This document shows, in pieces, positions 45,249 through 54,704 of a stretch of DNA of 64,000 bases. Below the pieces are notes generated by a model. It was not told the DNA's origin. It did no database searches and was given only the letters and a program-made list of their open reading frames with translations. How positions within the stretch are numbered: position 1 is the stretch's first letter; the number at the start of each line of letters is the position of its first letter. Both the position numbers and the translations under genes were made by a program. The DNA lies in contig CALTCK010000001.1 in the NCBI GenBank assembly GCA_943842625.1, positions 186,001 through 250,000 on the forward strand. The letters are read 5' to 3'. The DNA comes from an uncultured Flavobacteriaceae bacterium (GTDB lineage Bacteria; Bacteroidota; Bacteroidia; Flavobacteriales; Flavobacteriaceae).

Positions 45249-46212
45249 ATGGCAAATATAACAGCCGCAGACGTAAAAAAATTAAGAGATGCAACCGGTG
45301 CTGGAATGATGGATTGTAAAAAAGCTCTTGTAGAGGCAGATGGCAACTACGATGAAGCTGTTGCTATACTCCGTAAAAAAGGACAAAAAGTTGCAGAAAA
45401 AAGAGCCGATAGAGATTCTAGTGAAGGGGCCGCAATCGCAGTAGTAAATGACTCCAAAACAGAGGGGGCATTAATTGTTTTAGGATGTGAAACTGACTTT
45501 GTTGGAAAAAATAGTGATTTTGTTGCTCTAGCTACTAGTTTAGCAGAATTAGCAATGAACTGTAACGACCAAGAATCATTTCTTAAATGCAGATTTTGGT
45601 GGTATGACTGTTGCTGAAAAAATGATTGAGCAAACAGGTGTTATTGGAGAAAAAATTCAAATTAATGGCTTTAAAAGATTAGCTGCTCCATTTGTAGGTT
45701 CTTATATTCACGGAAATAAAATTGCAGCTTTAGTTGGTTTGTCAAAGAATGATAACGACTCAGAAGTAGTTGCTAAAGATATTGCAATGCAAGTTGCTTC
45801 CATGGGAGCTAGTTCACTATCATACAAAGATTTTGATCCTGCATTTGTCGCTTCAGAAACAGAAGCTAGAATTGCTGTGATAGAAAAAGACAATATTGAA
45901 AGAGGTCGTCTAGGAAAACACCTTAATAACGTTCCTCAATTTATTTCGAGAGCTCAGCTAACAGAAGAAGTTATTGAAACTGCAAAATCTAAAATACAAG
46001 ATGAGTTAAAAGCAGAAGGAAAGCCTGAACAAATCTGGGACAGAATACTTCCTGGAAAATTAGAGCGATTTATTTCTGATAATACAACTTTAGATCAAGA
46101 ACAGTGTTTACTTGATCAAAATTTCATCAAAGATGAAAAGCAAAGTGTTGCAGATTATGTAACATCTAAAGGTAACGAAGTAGTCTCTTTCGAAAGAGTT
46201 ACTTTAGGTTAA
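45249..46212 (+). CDS. tsf: Elongation factor Ts, with an apparent one-base insertion
   Basis: Nucleotide-exchange factor for EF-Tu. The N-terminal ORF (45249-45617) has the UBA-like domain [20 protein letters not shown] and the core [19 protein letters not shown]. The second ORF (45604-46212) continues [20 protein letters not shown], ending with [11 protein letters not shown]. The frames join at CTTAAATGCAGAT: the first frame reads [11 protein letters not shown] and stops, while the second reads NADFGG. Removing one A from 45585-45587 gives [15 protein letters not shown] and 320 residues, the normal flavobacterial length. Because tsf is essential, a sequence error is the simplest reading. 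Follows rpsB; a strong terminator follows. Confidence 0.93.
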
Positions 46213-46228
46213 ATTCTTTTTTAATTGT

Positions 46229-46260
46229 AAAAAAACCGATCTAACCGATCGGTTTTTTTT
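46229..46260 (+). terminator. Terminator of rpsB-tsf
   Basis: AAAACCGATC and GATCGGTTTT form a 10-bp stem around TAACC, followed by a run of T. It begins about 17 bases after the tsf stop codon. Confidence 0.9.
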
Positions 46261-46299
46261 ATTACTTATTTTCTTCTGGAGTCGATCAAATTTTTTCTT

Positions 46300-46307
46300 T
46301 ATTTTTG
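46300..46307 (+). promoter_or_regulatory. Candidate -7 promoter element of pyrH-frr
   Basis: TATTTTTG matches TAnnTTTG and ends 17 bases before the pyrH ATG, directly after the tsf terminator. The -33 position has no clear TTG. Confidence 0.5.
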
Positions 46308-46324
46308 TGTAAGATATTTCTACT

Positions 46325-47032
46325 ATGCAATACAAAAGAATACTACTAAAATTATCTGGTGAGGCATTAATGGGTAACCGCCAATATGGAATCGATCCCG
46401 ACCGTCTAAAAGAGTATGCCGAGGATATTAAGCAATTAACAGATAAAGGTGTCGAAATTGCAATAGTAATTGGAGGCGGCAATATTTTTAGAGGCTTAGC
46501 AGGTGCAAGCAAAGGAATGGACCGTGTTCAAGGTGACCATATGGGAATGTTAGCAACTGTTATTAATGGACTTGCTTTGCAAGGAGCTTTAGAAGATGAA
46601 GGAATTCCAACTCGTTTACAAAGCGCTATAAAAATTAATGAGGTATCAGAACCTTTTATTAGAAGAAAAGCTTTAAGACATCTTGAAAAAGGGCGGGTTG
46701 TAATTTTTGGAGGGGGAACAGGAAATCCTTATTTTACAACAGATTCTGCCGCGGTACTAAGAGCTATTGAAATAAAAGCTAATGTGATTTTAAAAGGAAC
46801 TCGTGTTGATGGTATTTATACCAGTGATCCCGAAAAGGACTCTAAAGCAACAAAGTTTGACTTTATTAGCTTTGAAGATGTACTCAAAAAAGGTCTGAAA
46901 GTAATGGATACCACTGCATTTACTTTAAGTCAAGAAAATCATTTACCAATAGTAGTTTTTGATATGAATACAAGAGGCAATTTACTCAAAGTTGTAGCTG
47001 GAGAAAATATTGGTACAACTGTAAATTTATAA
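46325..47032 (+). CDS. pyrH: Uridylate kinase (UMP kinase)
   Basis: Phosphorylates UMP to UDP in pyrimidine nucleotide synthesis; hexameric amino-acid-kinase fold. The 235-residue protein has [14 protein letters not shown] at the N-terminus, [11 protein letters not shown] for phosphate binding, [35 protein letters not shown] and the substrate segment [16 protein letters not shown]. Followed after 68 bases by frr, the conserved pyrH-frr pairing. Confidence 0.98.
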   Translation: MQYKRILLKLSGEALMGNRQYGIDPDRLKEYAEDIKQLTDKGVEIAIVIGGGNIFRGLAGASKGMDRVQGDHMGMLATVINGLALQGALEDEGIPTRLQSAIKINEVSEPFIRRKALRHLEKGRVVIFGGGTGNPYFTTDSAAVLRAIEIKANVILKGTRVDGIYTSDPEKDSKATKFDFISFEDVLKKGLKVMDTTAFTLSQENHLPIVVFDMNTRGNLLKVVAGENIGTTVNL

Positions 47033-47100
47033 ACGATAACAGCTAATTGCCTAACTAAAATGAGATTAATTACTTATTTTTAAGTAAAAAAAAAAGAACT

Positions 47101-47655
47101 ATGGACGAAGAAGTACAATTTATAATAGATAGCACCAAGGAAGCTATGGACAACGCATTAACTCACCTCAATAAAAAATTTTTAAATATCAGAGCTGGTA
47201 AAGCATCTCCTTCGATGGTATCTGCAGTTATGGTGGATTACTATGGTACTCCAACCCCACTTAATCAAGTCTCTAATGTTTCAACTCCAGACGGTATGAC
47301 TATTTCTATTCAGCCATGGGAAAAATCATTAATTCCTGAAATTGAAAAGGGAATTCATGAAGCTAATATAGGTTTTAATCCTATGAGTAATGGCGAAAGT
47401 GTTATTATTAACGTACCTCCTCTAACAGAGGAAAGGAGAAAAGAGTTAGTAAAACAAGCTAAAGCGGAAGCCGAAGAAACTAAAGTTGGTGTTCGTAATG
47501 ATCGAAAACAAGCTAATAACGAAATAAAAAAAGCAGCTGTTTCCGAAGATTTAGCTAAAAACTTGGAGATTGATATTCAGGAGATGACAGATAGACACAT
47601 TAAAAAAATAGAAGATTCGTTAGCTTTAAAAGAAAAAGAAATCATGACGGTATAA
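47101..47655 (+). CDS. frr: Ribosome recycling factor
   Basis: Splits post-termination ribosomes together with EF-G. The 184-residue protein shows the three-helix and beta-sandwich layout, with FLNIRAGKASPSMVSAVMVDYYGTPTP, ISIQPWEKSLIPEIEKGI and the PPLTEERRKELVKQAKAEAEETKVGVRN block. Second gene of pyrH-frr; a palindromic terminator follows. Confidence 0.98.
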   Translation: MDEEVQFIIDSTKEAMDNALTHLNKKFLNIRAGKASPSMVSAVMVDYYGTPTPLNQVSNVSTPDGMTISIQPWEKSLIPEIEKGIHEANIGFNPMSNGESVIINVPPLTEERRKELVKQAKAEAEETKVGVRNDRKQANNEIKKAAVSEDLAKNLEIDIQEMTDRHIKKIEDSLALKEKEIMTV

Positions 47656-47679
47656 AAAATATAGTTTCTGTGTTATTTC

Positions 47680-47707
47680 AAAAGTGGATTTAAATCCACT
47701 TTTTTTT
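47680..47707 (+). terminator. Terminator of pyrH-frr
   Basis: AAAGTGGATTT and AAATCCACTTT form a perfect 22-bp palindrome followed by a run of T, 25 bases after the frr stop. Confidence 0.9.
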
Positions 47708-47806
47708 GTTAGAAATGGTCATATAATACATCATAAACAAAAATGATAACCTCTATTTTAATACCTTTACGCACTTGTATATTGTTACTCATTATAATTA
47801 TTTAAG

Positions 47807-50209
47807 GTGAACAAACTTTTTAGTATTGGATTTTGGAGTGCCTTGGCACGGTTTATTTTAAGGAACAGAACTTTTCTCCTAATCCTCATTGCTATTATAA
47901 CTTTTGGGTTGTCTACACAATGGGCAAACATGAGGTTTTCAACAACCGAAGCAAATTTATTGCCCGATGATCATATTGTTAATCTTGAATACAATACCTT
48001 TTTAAATAAATTTGGAGAAGAAGGAAATCTAGTGATTTTAGGAGTTAAAGATTCGACTCTTTTTACTCCAGAAAAATTTGAAGCTTGGAATAAACTATCG
48101 CAAGATATTTTAAAATTTGAAGAAATAGATTTTACAATTTCAGTTGGAGATTTATTAAAATTAGAAAAAAGAAAAGATACTACAGCTTTTCGATTGGTCC
48201 CATTTATAAAAGATTCGATTTTTACTGAGAAGAACTTAAAAAATTATCAATACGAACTTTTTAACAAACTACCTTTTTATAAAGGGCTTGTTTACAGTCC
48301 AAATAAACAGTCCATTAGAACTGCTATTTATATGGATAAAAGTATTATTAATACTTCTGTTCGTAGAGACTTTATTATTGATGATTTAATTCCGATTATA
48401 AATAAATTTGAAGAGGATACCGGCATCAAAGTATACACATCTGGTATGCCATATATACGGACTCTTAACGCTCAAAATATTATTGATGAAATAGGCTTAT
48501 TTGTAGGAGCTGCTTTGTTAGTTACTTCCTTATTATTTTTCTTTTTCTTTAGATCAATAAGAGCTACTATAATTGCAATGTTTACTGTTATTATAGGGGT
48601 AATGTGGGCATTTGGAATTCTAGGTTTACTGGAATACGAGATAACCGTGTTAACCGCTTTAATCCCTCCTTTAATCATTGTAATTGGGATTCCTAATTGT
48701 ATTTTTCTCATAAATAAATATCAACAAGAAATAAAGCTTCACGGTAATAAAGCAAAATCATTGCAACGAGTAATAACAAAGGTGGGGAACGCTACTCTAA
48801 TGACCAACCTAACAACCGCATCAGGTTTTGCAACTTTTATTCTTACCAACAGTTTATTATTGAAAGAATTTGGTATGGTAGCCTCTATAAACATCATAAC
48901 TATATTTTTATTGAGTTTATTTATTATTCCAATTATATATAGTTATCTGCCTGCCCCAAAAGACAAGCATTTAAAGCACTTAGGGAAAAATTGGATCATC
49001 CAATTTGTAAATTGGACAGAACATATGGTAAAAAACCACCGTATAGCTATTTATGTTATTTCAGTATCCATTCTTTGTATTAGTATTATTGGAATTAATA
49101 ATATTGGAATTTCGGGTAGTATTATCGAGGATATGCCGAAGAAGACAGAATTTTTTAAGGATATTAAATTTTTTGAAAAAGAATTTGAAGGGATCATGCC
49201 GCTTGAAGTACTTATAGATACCAAAAGAAAAAAAGGAGTTTTAAGTCTTGCGTCCTTAAAACGAATGGATAAGCTACAAAACTATATTGATGAGGTCCCA
49301 GAGTTATCAAAACCTCTCTCTGTAGTTGAATTGGTTAAATTTTCTAAACAAGCTTATTATAATAATAATCCTGAATATTATCAATTACCTAATAGTCAGG
49401 AACGAACTTTTTTACTTACTTATGCTAATAGTGGGACTAAAAAGACTCATTTTTTAGAGAATTATGTGGACAGTACCGGACAATTTGCTCGCATCACTAC
49501 CTTTATGAAGGATACAGAAACCGAGCGATTTGACCGAATAGAGGAAGATCTAAATTCTGAAATAAAAAAAATATTTCCGATAGAACGCTATAATGTTATA
49601 CTCACTGGAAAAGCATTGGTTTTTCAAAAAGGGACTAAGTATTTAGTTAATAATCTAATTCTTTCTTTATCACTTGCTGTATTTTTAATTGCTCTTTTTA
49701 TGGCATGGATGTTTAGAAGTTTTAAAATGATTTTAGTTTCCCTTATACCTAATCTCCTCCCTTTAATAATTACAGCAGGACTCATGGGTTATATAGGGGT
49801 CCCAATTAAACCATCTACCATACTCGTTTTTAGTATTGCTTTTGGTATTTCTGTTGATGATACTATTCATTTTTTAGCAAAATATCGGCAAGAGTTGATT
49901 GCGAATAAATGGAAAATTAGAAAATCTGTTTACGCAGCTTTAAAAGAAACTGGAGTGAGTATGTTATATACTTCCATCGTTTTATTTTTTGGATTCTCTG
50001 TATTTGCGATCTCTAGTTTTGGCGGAACGGTTGCCCTAGGTATATTAGTATCCATAACATTACTATTTGCTATGCTTTCAAACTTATTACTCCTTCCGTC
50101 CTTGTTATTATCTCTTGAAAGAAGTATAGCAAACAAGAAAACTCTAAAAGAACCAAGTATTCAAATTTTATCAGATACTAAATTCGATGAAGAAAATGAA
50201 ACCTCATAA
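47807..50209 (+). CDS. MMPL/RND-family membrane exporter
   Basis: Proton-driven transporter of the RND superfamily, 800 residues. The layout is one N-terminal helix, a periplasmic domain, a block of five or six helices containing GVMWAFGILGLLEYEITVLTALIPPLI, a second periplasmic domain, and a second helical block with FSIAFGISVDDTIHFLAKYRQE. This duplicated arrangement matches MMPL/hydrophobe-amphiphile exporters; the second block keeps the acidic pair in VDDTIHF used for proton transfer. No membrane-fusion partner gene is adjacent. Start is GTG (MNKLFSIGFWSAL). Substrate unknown, perhaps a lipid or hopanoid-like molecule. asnS follows after 52 bases but has its own promoter. Confidence 0.88.
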   Translation: MNKLFSIGFWSALARFILRNRTFLLILIAIITFGLSTQWANMRFSTTEANLLPDDHIVNLEYNTFLNKFGEEGNLVILGVKDSTLFTPEKFEAWNKLSQDILKFEEIDFTISVGDLLKLEKRKDTTAFRLVPFIKDSIFTEKNLKNYQYELFNKLPFYKGLVYSPNKQSIRTAIYMDKSIINTSVRRDFIIDDLIPIINKFEEDTGIKVYTSGMPYIRTLNAQNIIDEIGLFVGAALLVTSLLFFFFFRSIRATIIAMFTVIIGVMWAFGILGLLEYEITVLTALIPPLIIVIGIPNCIFLINKYQQEIKLHGNKAKSLQRVITKVGNATLMTNLTTASGFATFILTNSLLLKEFGMVASINIITIFLLSLFIIPIIYSYLPAPKDKHLKHLGKNWIIQFVNWTEHMVKNHRIAIYVISVSILCISIIGINNIGISGSIIEDMPKKTEFFKDIKFFEKEFEGIMPLEVLIDTKRKKGVLSLASLKRMDKLQNYIDEVPELSKPLSVVELVKFSKQAYYNNNPEYYQLPNSQERTFLLTYANSGTKKTHFLENYVDSTGQFARITTFMKDTETERFDRIEEDLNSEIKKIFPIERYNVILTGKALVFQKGTKYLVNNLILSLSLAVFLIALFMAWMFRSFKMILVSLIPNLLPLIITAGLMGYIGVPIKPSTILVFSIAFGISVDDTIHFLAKYRQELIANKWKIRKSVYAALKETGVSMLYTSIVLFFGFSVFAISSFGGTVALGILVSITLLFAMLSNLLLLPSLLLSLERSIANKKTLKEPSIQILSDTKFDEENETS

Positions 50210-50213
50210 AACA

Positions 50214-50243
50214 TTGTCTTTTTTGAACTAAAAAGTATCTTTG
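50214..50243 (+). promoter_or_regulatory. Promoter of asnS
   Basis: TTG at 50214-50216, a 19-bp spacer and TATCTTTG at 50236-50243. The start of transcription would be near 50250, downstream of the TTG codon used by the ORF track and upstream of the ATG at 50262; this supports the shorter AsnS start. Confidence 0.7.
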
Positions 50244-50261
50244 ACAATCAAATCATCAGAA

Positions 50262-51704
50262 ATGCAAGAAAATAGAATTAAAGATATAATAGCAGCTAAT
50301 CCATCTATTACAGAAATAACTATTCAAGGATGGGTAAGAGCCTTCAGAAGCAATCGTTTTATTGCTTTAAATGATGGCTCTACCATTAAAAATTTACAAT
50401 GTGTAGTTGGTTTTGAGAATTTTAAAGAAACTCTTTTAAAAAAAGTTACCATTGGAGCTGCTATTAAAGTGACTGGATCTATTGTAGAAAGTCAAGGAAA
50501 GGGTCAAAAAGTTGAAATTCAAGTTTCAAAATTAGAAGTCTTAGGAGAGGCAGATCCAGAAGAAGTAAAACTTACAATCCTCTCACCCAAAAGGCACTCT
50601 CTAGAAAAATTAAGAGAGGAAGCTCATTTAAGAGTGCGTACCAATACCTTTAGTGCTATTATGAGGACTAGGTCAAAACTAGCTTTTGCTGTGCATGAAT
50701 ATTTTCAAAAAAATGATTTCAATTATATGCACACTCCTATTATTACTGGTAGTGATGCTGAAGGAGCAGGAGAAATGTTTAAAGTATCTACTTTAAATCC
50801 AAAAGATCTGCCACTAAATAAAGAAGGGAAAATCGATTATAAAAAAGATTTTTTCGAGAAAGAAACAAACTTAACTGTAAGTGGTCAATTGGAAGCAGAA
50901 ACTTATGCGATGGCATTAGGTAAAGTATACACTTTTGGACCTACCTTTAGAGCTGAAAACTCAAATACATCAAGACATTTAGCAGAATTTTGGATGATTG
51001 AACCAGAGGTAGCTTTTTACGATCTAGACCAGAATATGGATCTTGCAGAAGATTTTATAAAGTATGTAGTAAACTATGCTATTGAAAATTGTAAAGATGA
51101 TTTAGAATTTTTAGAACAACGTTTACTTCAGGAAGAAAAAAGTAAACCGCAAGCGGAAAGAAGTGAAATGTCACTTAGAGATAAACTAGCTTTTATTGGA
51201 AAAAACAACTTTAAACGTGTAAGTTATTCGGAAGCTATAGATATTCTTAGAAATAGTAAACCAAATAAAAAGAAAAAATTTAAATATTTAATCAATGAAT
51301 GGGGTGCAGATTTACAAAGTGAGCACGAACGTTTTTTAGTTGAAAAACACTTTAAATGTCCTGTAATATTGTTTGATTACCCTGCAAACATAAAAGCTTT
51401 TTACATGCGTTTAAATGATGATGGGAAGACTGTAAGAGCTATGGACGTATTATTTCCTGGAATTGGAGAAATTGTTGGGGGCTCACAAAGAGAAGAACGT
51501 TATGATGTGTTAAGACAAAAAATGACAGATCTGGATATCGACGAAGAAGAATTGTATTGGTATTTAGACCTACGTAAATTTGGAACTGCAGTACATAGTG
51601 GTTTTGGATTAGGTTTCGAAAGACTGGTACAATTTGTAACAGGTATGGGGAATATTAGAGATGTAATACCTTATCCACGAACACCAGGCAACGCAAGTTT
51701 TTAA
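50262..51704 (+). CDS. asnS: Asparaginyl-tRNA synthetase
   Basis: Class II synthetase that charges tRNA-Asn. The 480-residue product (from ATG 50262, MQENRIKDIIAANPS) has the N-terminal OB-fold (ITIQGWVRAFRSNRFIALNDGST), motif 2 FRAENSNTSRHLAEFWMIEPE and motif 3 GFGLGFERLVQFVTGM, with the AsnRS-type segment GEMFKVSTLN. The track starts seven codons earlier at a TTG that lies inside the -7 promoter box, so I moved the start. A clear terminator follows. Confidence 0.96.
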   Translation: MQENRIKDIIAANPSITEITIQGWVRAFRSNRFIALNDGSTIKNLQCVVGFENFKETLLKKVTIGAAIKVTGSIVESQGKGQKVEIQVSKLEVLGEADPEEVKLTILSPKRHSLEKLREEAHLRVRTNTFSAIMRTRSKLAFAVHEYFQKNDFNYMHTPIITGSDAEGAGEMFKVSTLNPKDLPLNKEGKIDYKKDFFEKETNLTVSGQLEAETYAMALGKVYTFGPTFRAENSNTSRHLAEFWMIEPEVAFYDLDQNMDLAEDFIKYVVNYAIENCKDDLEFLEQRLLQEEKSKPQAERSEMSLRDKLAFIGKNNFKRVSYSEAIDILRNSKPNKKKKFKYLINEWGADLQSEHERFLVEKHFKCPVILFDYPANIKAFYMRLNDDGKTVRAMDVLFPGIGEIVGGSQREERYDVLRQKMTDLDIDEEELYWYLDLRKFGTAVHSGFGLGFERLVQFVTGMGNIRDVIPYPRTPGNASF

Positions 51705-51734
51705 AAAAACAATCGTTATATTATTATAGATTAA

Positions 51735-51772
51735 AAACAATCTACATCCTTAAAATGTAGATTGTTTTTTTT
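51735..51772 (+). terminator. Terminator of asnS
   Basis: AAACAATCTACAT and ATGTAGATTGTTT form a 13-bp stem around CCTTAAA, followed by T8. It lies about 30 bases after the asnS stop and just before rpoN. Confidence 0.9.
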
Positions 51773-51795
51773 ATTTTTATAAGATAGAAATTGGC

Positions 51796-53262
51796 ATGCT
51801 AAAACAACAATTAAATTTTAAACTTTCTCAAAAGCTTTCGCCTCAGCAGATACAATTAATGAAATTGATCCAGCTTCCTACGCAAGCTTTCGAACAAAGA
51901 ATTTCTCAAGAAATTGAAGAAAATCCGGCGCTTGAGGGAGGTAAAGAAGATCCAAATGAATTTGAGGATGATTTTAACAATGAAGAATTTGAGGGTGATA
52001 CAGTTGAAGGAAATGATGTAATAGAAACTGAAATAAATATTGATGAGTATTTAAGTGATGACGAAACTCCAAACTATCAACTATCTGCCAACAATTATAG
52101 TCCGGATGATGAGGATAAACAAATTCCCTATGCTTCGGGAACCTCATTCAATCAATATTTACTCCAGCAATTAAACACCTATCATTTTAAAGGAGAAGAA
52201 GAAAAAGAAATAGCTCATTTTTTAGTAGGCAGTGTTGATGAAGGGGGTTATATACGTAGAGATTTGATTGATATAGTAGATGATTTAGCGTTTACCCAAA
52301 ATATTTTTACATATGAAGAAAAAGTTTTTGAAATTATTAAGATTGTTCAAAATCTTGATCCAGCAGGGGTTGGAGCTAAAAATTTACAGGAGTGTTTATT
52401 AATTCAACTAAAAAGAAAGAATAGTACAGAAGCAATTTTATTAGCAATAAAATTAATTGAAGAGTCTTTCGATCAGTTTTCAAAAAAACATTACAATAAA
52501 ATTCTGTCAAAACTTTCAATTACTGAAGATCACCTGCGAGCTGCTATTCACGAAATTGAAATTTTAAATCCAAAACCAGGAGGATCTTATGCAAGCAATT
52601 CAAAGATTGTCGAACATGTGGTTCCAGATTTTACAATTAGAATTCAGGACGGTGATTTACAATTAACTTTAAACGGACGAAATGCACCAGATTTGCATGT
52701 ATCAAGAGATTATAGTGAAATGCTAAAAGGGTTTAAAATGTCCAAACAAAAAACTAAATCCCAAAAAGATGCTGTTTTATTTATTAAACAAAAACTTGAT
52801 GCGGCTAAATGGTTTATTGACGCCATAAAACAAAGACAACAAACATTATTCATTACGATGAATGCAATTATGTGCCATCAAAAAGAATATTTTTTAACTG
52901 GTGACGAGCAAAAGCTCAAACCAATGATTTTAAAAAATATTGCAGATGAAATAAATATGGATATTTCAACCGTTTCTCGTGTTGCAAACAGTAAATACGT
53001 AGATACTCCCTATGGAACTAAACTAATAAAAGAGTTTTTTAGTGAGTCCATGAAAAATGATAAAGGAGAAGATGTTTCTACTAGAGAAATAAAAAATATT
53101 CTTGAAAATATTATTCTAGATGAAGATAAAAAAAAACCGTACACAGACGACAAACTTGCTGAAATATTAAAAAACAAAGGCTATCCAATTGCACGAAGAA
53201 CTATTGCTAAATACAGAGAGCAATTAGAAGTTCCCGTTGCTCGTTTGAGAAAAAAAATATAA
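51796..53262 (+). CDS. rpoN: RNA polymerase sigma-54 factor
   Basis: Alternative sigma factor that works with AAA+ activators. The 488-residue protein has region I with LKQQLNFKLSQKLSPQQIQLMKLIQLPT, an acidic region II, the core-binding region (YLLQQLNTYHFKGEEEKEIAHFLVGSVDEGGYIRR), the helix-turn-helix (NIADEINMDISTVSRVANSKYV) and the RpoN box near the C-terminus (ARRTIAKYREQLEVP). The -24/-12 specific recognition parts look intact. No activator gene is nearby. Its stop shares one base with the start of the next gene. Confidence 0.96.
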   Translation: MLKQQLNFKLSQKLSPQQIQLMKLIQLPTQAFEQRISQEIEENPALEGGKEDPNEFEDDFNNEEFEGDTVEGNDVIETEINIDEYLSDDETPNYQLSANNYSPDDEDKQIPYASGTSFNQYLLQQLNTYHFKGEEEKEIAHFLVGSVDEGGYIRRDLIDIVDDLAFTQNIFTYEEKVFEIIKIVQNLDPAGVGAKNLQECLLIQLKRKNSTEAILLAIKLIEESFDQFSKKHYNKILSKLSITEDHLRAAIHEIEILNPKPGGSYASNSKIVEHVVPDFTIRIQDGDLQLTLNGRNAPDLHVSRDYSEMLKGFKMSKQKTKSQKDAVLFIKQKLDAAKWFIDAIKQRQQTLFITMNAIMCHQKEYFLTGDEQKLKPMILKNIADEINMDISTVSRVANSKYVDTPYGTKLIKEFFSESMKNDKGEDVSTREIKNILENIILDEDKKKPYTDDKLAEILKNKGYPIARRTIAKYREQLEVPVARLRKKI

Positions 53263-53867
53263 TGAACTATTTTTTACAAAGTGCCTCTTTTATATTTCAT
53301 CCTTTATTAATGCCTTTAATTGGTGTTGGGTTATACTTCAAACTAACCCCAAAATTTATTGAACCTGAAATTATTATAATTAAAACATACGCAATTATAA
53401 TTATCACTATTTTAATTCCTTTAATTTCATTTTTTTTATTGAAAAATTCAGGGCTAGTTAAAAGCATTAATCTTAAGGAGGTGAAAGAACGCAAATATCC
53501 ATTAATGATTCAAATAATTTTAATTTTTATAATTATTACTAGGGTGTTCACCAAATATCATTATCCTGAATTGTATTACTTTTTTATTGCGGTTGCAGTT
53601 TCCTCGCTAGTAGCTTTAATTCTAGTTATTGCTAACTTTAAAGTAAGTCTTCATCAAATGGGAATTGCAGGGGTCACCATGTTTTTGATTGTATTGAGCA
53701 TTTATTTTACAGAAAATTATTTGTTTGAGATTAGTTTGTTTTTTTTAATAAACGGATGGGTAGCTTCCTCAAGATTGGAAACAAAATCACACTCAATTTC
53801 AGAACTAATTATTGGGTTTATTGTTGGGGTATTTCCACAATTTATAATCTTGAATTACTGGTTGTAA
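53262..53867 (+). CDS. PAP2-like membrane protein
   Basis: Integral membrane protein of 201 residues with about six hydrophobic helices. Segments KVSLHQMGIAGV and SRLETKSHSISELIIGFIVGV echo the phosphate-binding H and C-terminal SRxxxxxHxxxE/D motifs of PAP2 phosphatases, so it may be a lipid phosphatase or a degenerate relative. The family is common next to rpoN in flavobacteria, but its job is unknown. Directly coupled to rpoN (TAATG arrangement), and convergent with the outer-membrane protein gene. Confidence 0.65.
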   Translation: MNYFLQSASFIFHPLLMPLIGVGLYFKLTPKFIEPEIIIIKTYAIIIITILIPLISFFLLKNSGLVKSINLKEVKERKYPLMIQIILIFIIITRVFTKYHYPELYYFFIAVAVSSLVALILVIANFKVSLHQMGIAGVTMFLIVLSIYFTENYLFEISLFFLINGWVASSRLETKSHSISELIIGFIVGVFPQFIILNYWL

Positions 53868-53887
53868 GTACCTTTAATTTTTTAAAG

Positions 53888-54595
53888 TTATAGTATATAA
53901 AAAATTAAACCCAATTTAATACCATGAAAATTTACCTTTTGACCGTCATTAGTTATTGCGTCTTCATTGAAAAAAGGGTTAATACTGTAGTACGCAAACA
54001 AATTAAATTTATTGTATCCTAAACTCAGACTGGCTCCCATTCGTAATTTTTCTAATTCCGTTATATTACGAATTTTTATAGTTTCATTAAACGTTTTAAG
54101 AGACGATTGACTCCAAATTGTATAACCTAATCTAAAGCCGGCATAAACTCTCCAAAATTTATAATTAGTCGGAGTAGAGCTTCTCCACCTAAACTCTATT
54201 GGAGCTTCAATAACAGATAAACCTAGACGGTTTCTTAAAAAGTCTTGATTGGAGTCTAATATTTCAAAAGTTGTTGTGCCATCTTCATTTTCATTTATAA
54301 AAAGATTTTGACCAAATTGATCATACGAAAATCCTGCTCCCACAGCAATCGCTAAATTCCTCCTTTTATTAATAGGGAAATCTCTCAAGAATCCAAACTG
54401 AAATCCGGCAGATATTCCCTCCGGATTCATCCCGGAAGGAGTAAACGCAAAAACATTATAAGAAACTCCAATATAAAATTGATCTTCTCTATACAGCAAA
54501 TCCTCTTCTGTCTGAACAACTAATTTTTGTGCCAGAGAAAGAGAAGTAAAAAATAAAAAAAGAATATATACAGCGTACCGATTCATATTTTTCAA
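53888..54595 (-). CDS. Outer-membrane beta-barrel protein (porin-like family)
   Basis: Exported protein of 235 residues. A signal peptide (AVYILFLFFTSLSLAQ, cleavage after LAQ) precedes alternating hydrophobic strands (FYIGVSYNVFAFT, GISAGFQFGFLRDF, NLAIAVGAGFSYDQFG, APIEFRWRSS, WRVYAGFRLGYTIW) and a C-terminus ending FHGIKLGLIFYIL, an aromatic C-terminal strand usual for Bacteroidota barrels. It resembles the small OMP_b-brl_2-type proteins. It is downstream of the exbB-exbD operon and separated by a terminator. Role unknown. Confidence 0.72.
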   Translation of the reverse strand: MKNMNRYAVYILFLFFTSLSLAQKLVVQTEEDLLYREDQFYIGVSYNVFAFTPSGMNPEGISAGFQFGFLRDFPINKRRNLAIAVGAGFSYDQFGQNLFINENEDGTTTFEILDSNQDFLRNRLGLSVIEAPIEFRWRSSTPTNYKFWRVYAGFRLGYTIWSQSSLKTFNETIKIRNITELEKLRMGASLSLGYNKFNLFAYYSINPFFNEDAITNDGQKVNFHGIKLGLIFYIL

Positions 54596-54646
54596 AATAA
54601 TAATTTTCTGTTTTAGTACATTAAATATAGTTGATATAAGTTATAA

Positions 54647-54684
54647 TAAAAAAAATGCCTTAAATTCTTAAATTTAAGGCATTT
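54647..54684 (-). terminator. Terminator of the exbB-exbD operon
   Basis: On the minus strand AAATGCCTTAAATT and AATTTAAGGCATTT form a 14-bp stem with a short loop, followed by T-rich sequence. It lies 20 bases after the stop of the last exbD. Confidence 0.88.
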
Positions 54685-54704
54685 AAAAATAGCATATTGG
54701 TTTA

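Noticed and set aside
45580-45620. Programmed frameshift in tsf
   Set aside because: No slippery heptamer or stimulatory structure is apparent, no such recoding is known for tsf, and two other genes nearby show the same type of insertion.
53888-54595. Assignment of the barrel protein as T9SS PorT
   Set aside because: Size and class are similar, but the sequence does not show the PorT-like strand pattern I know, so I left it as an unnamed outer-membrane protein.
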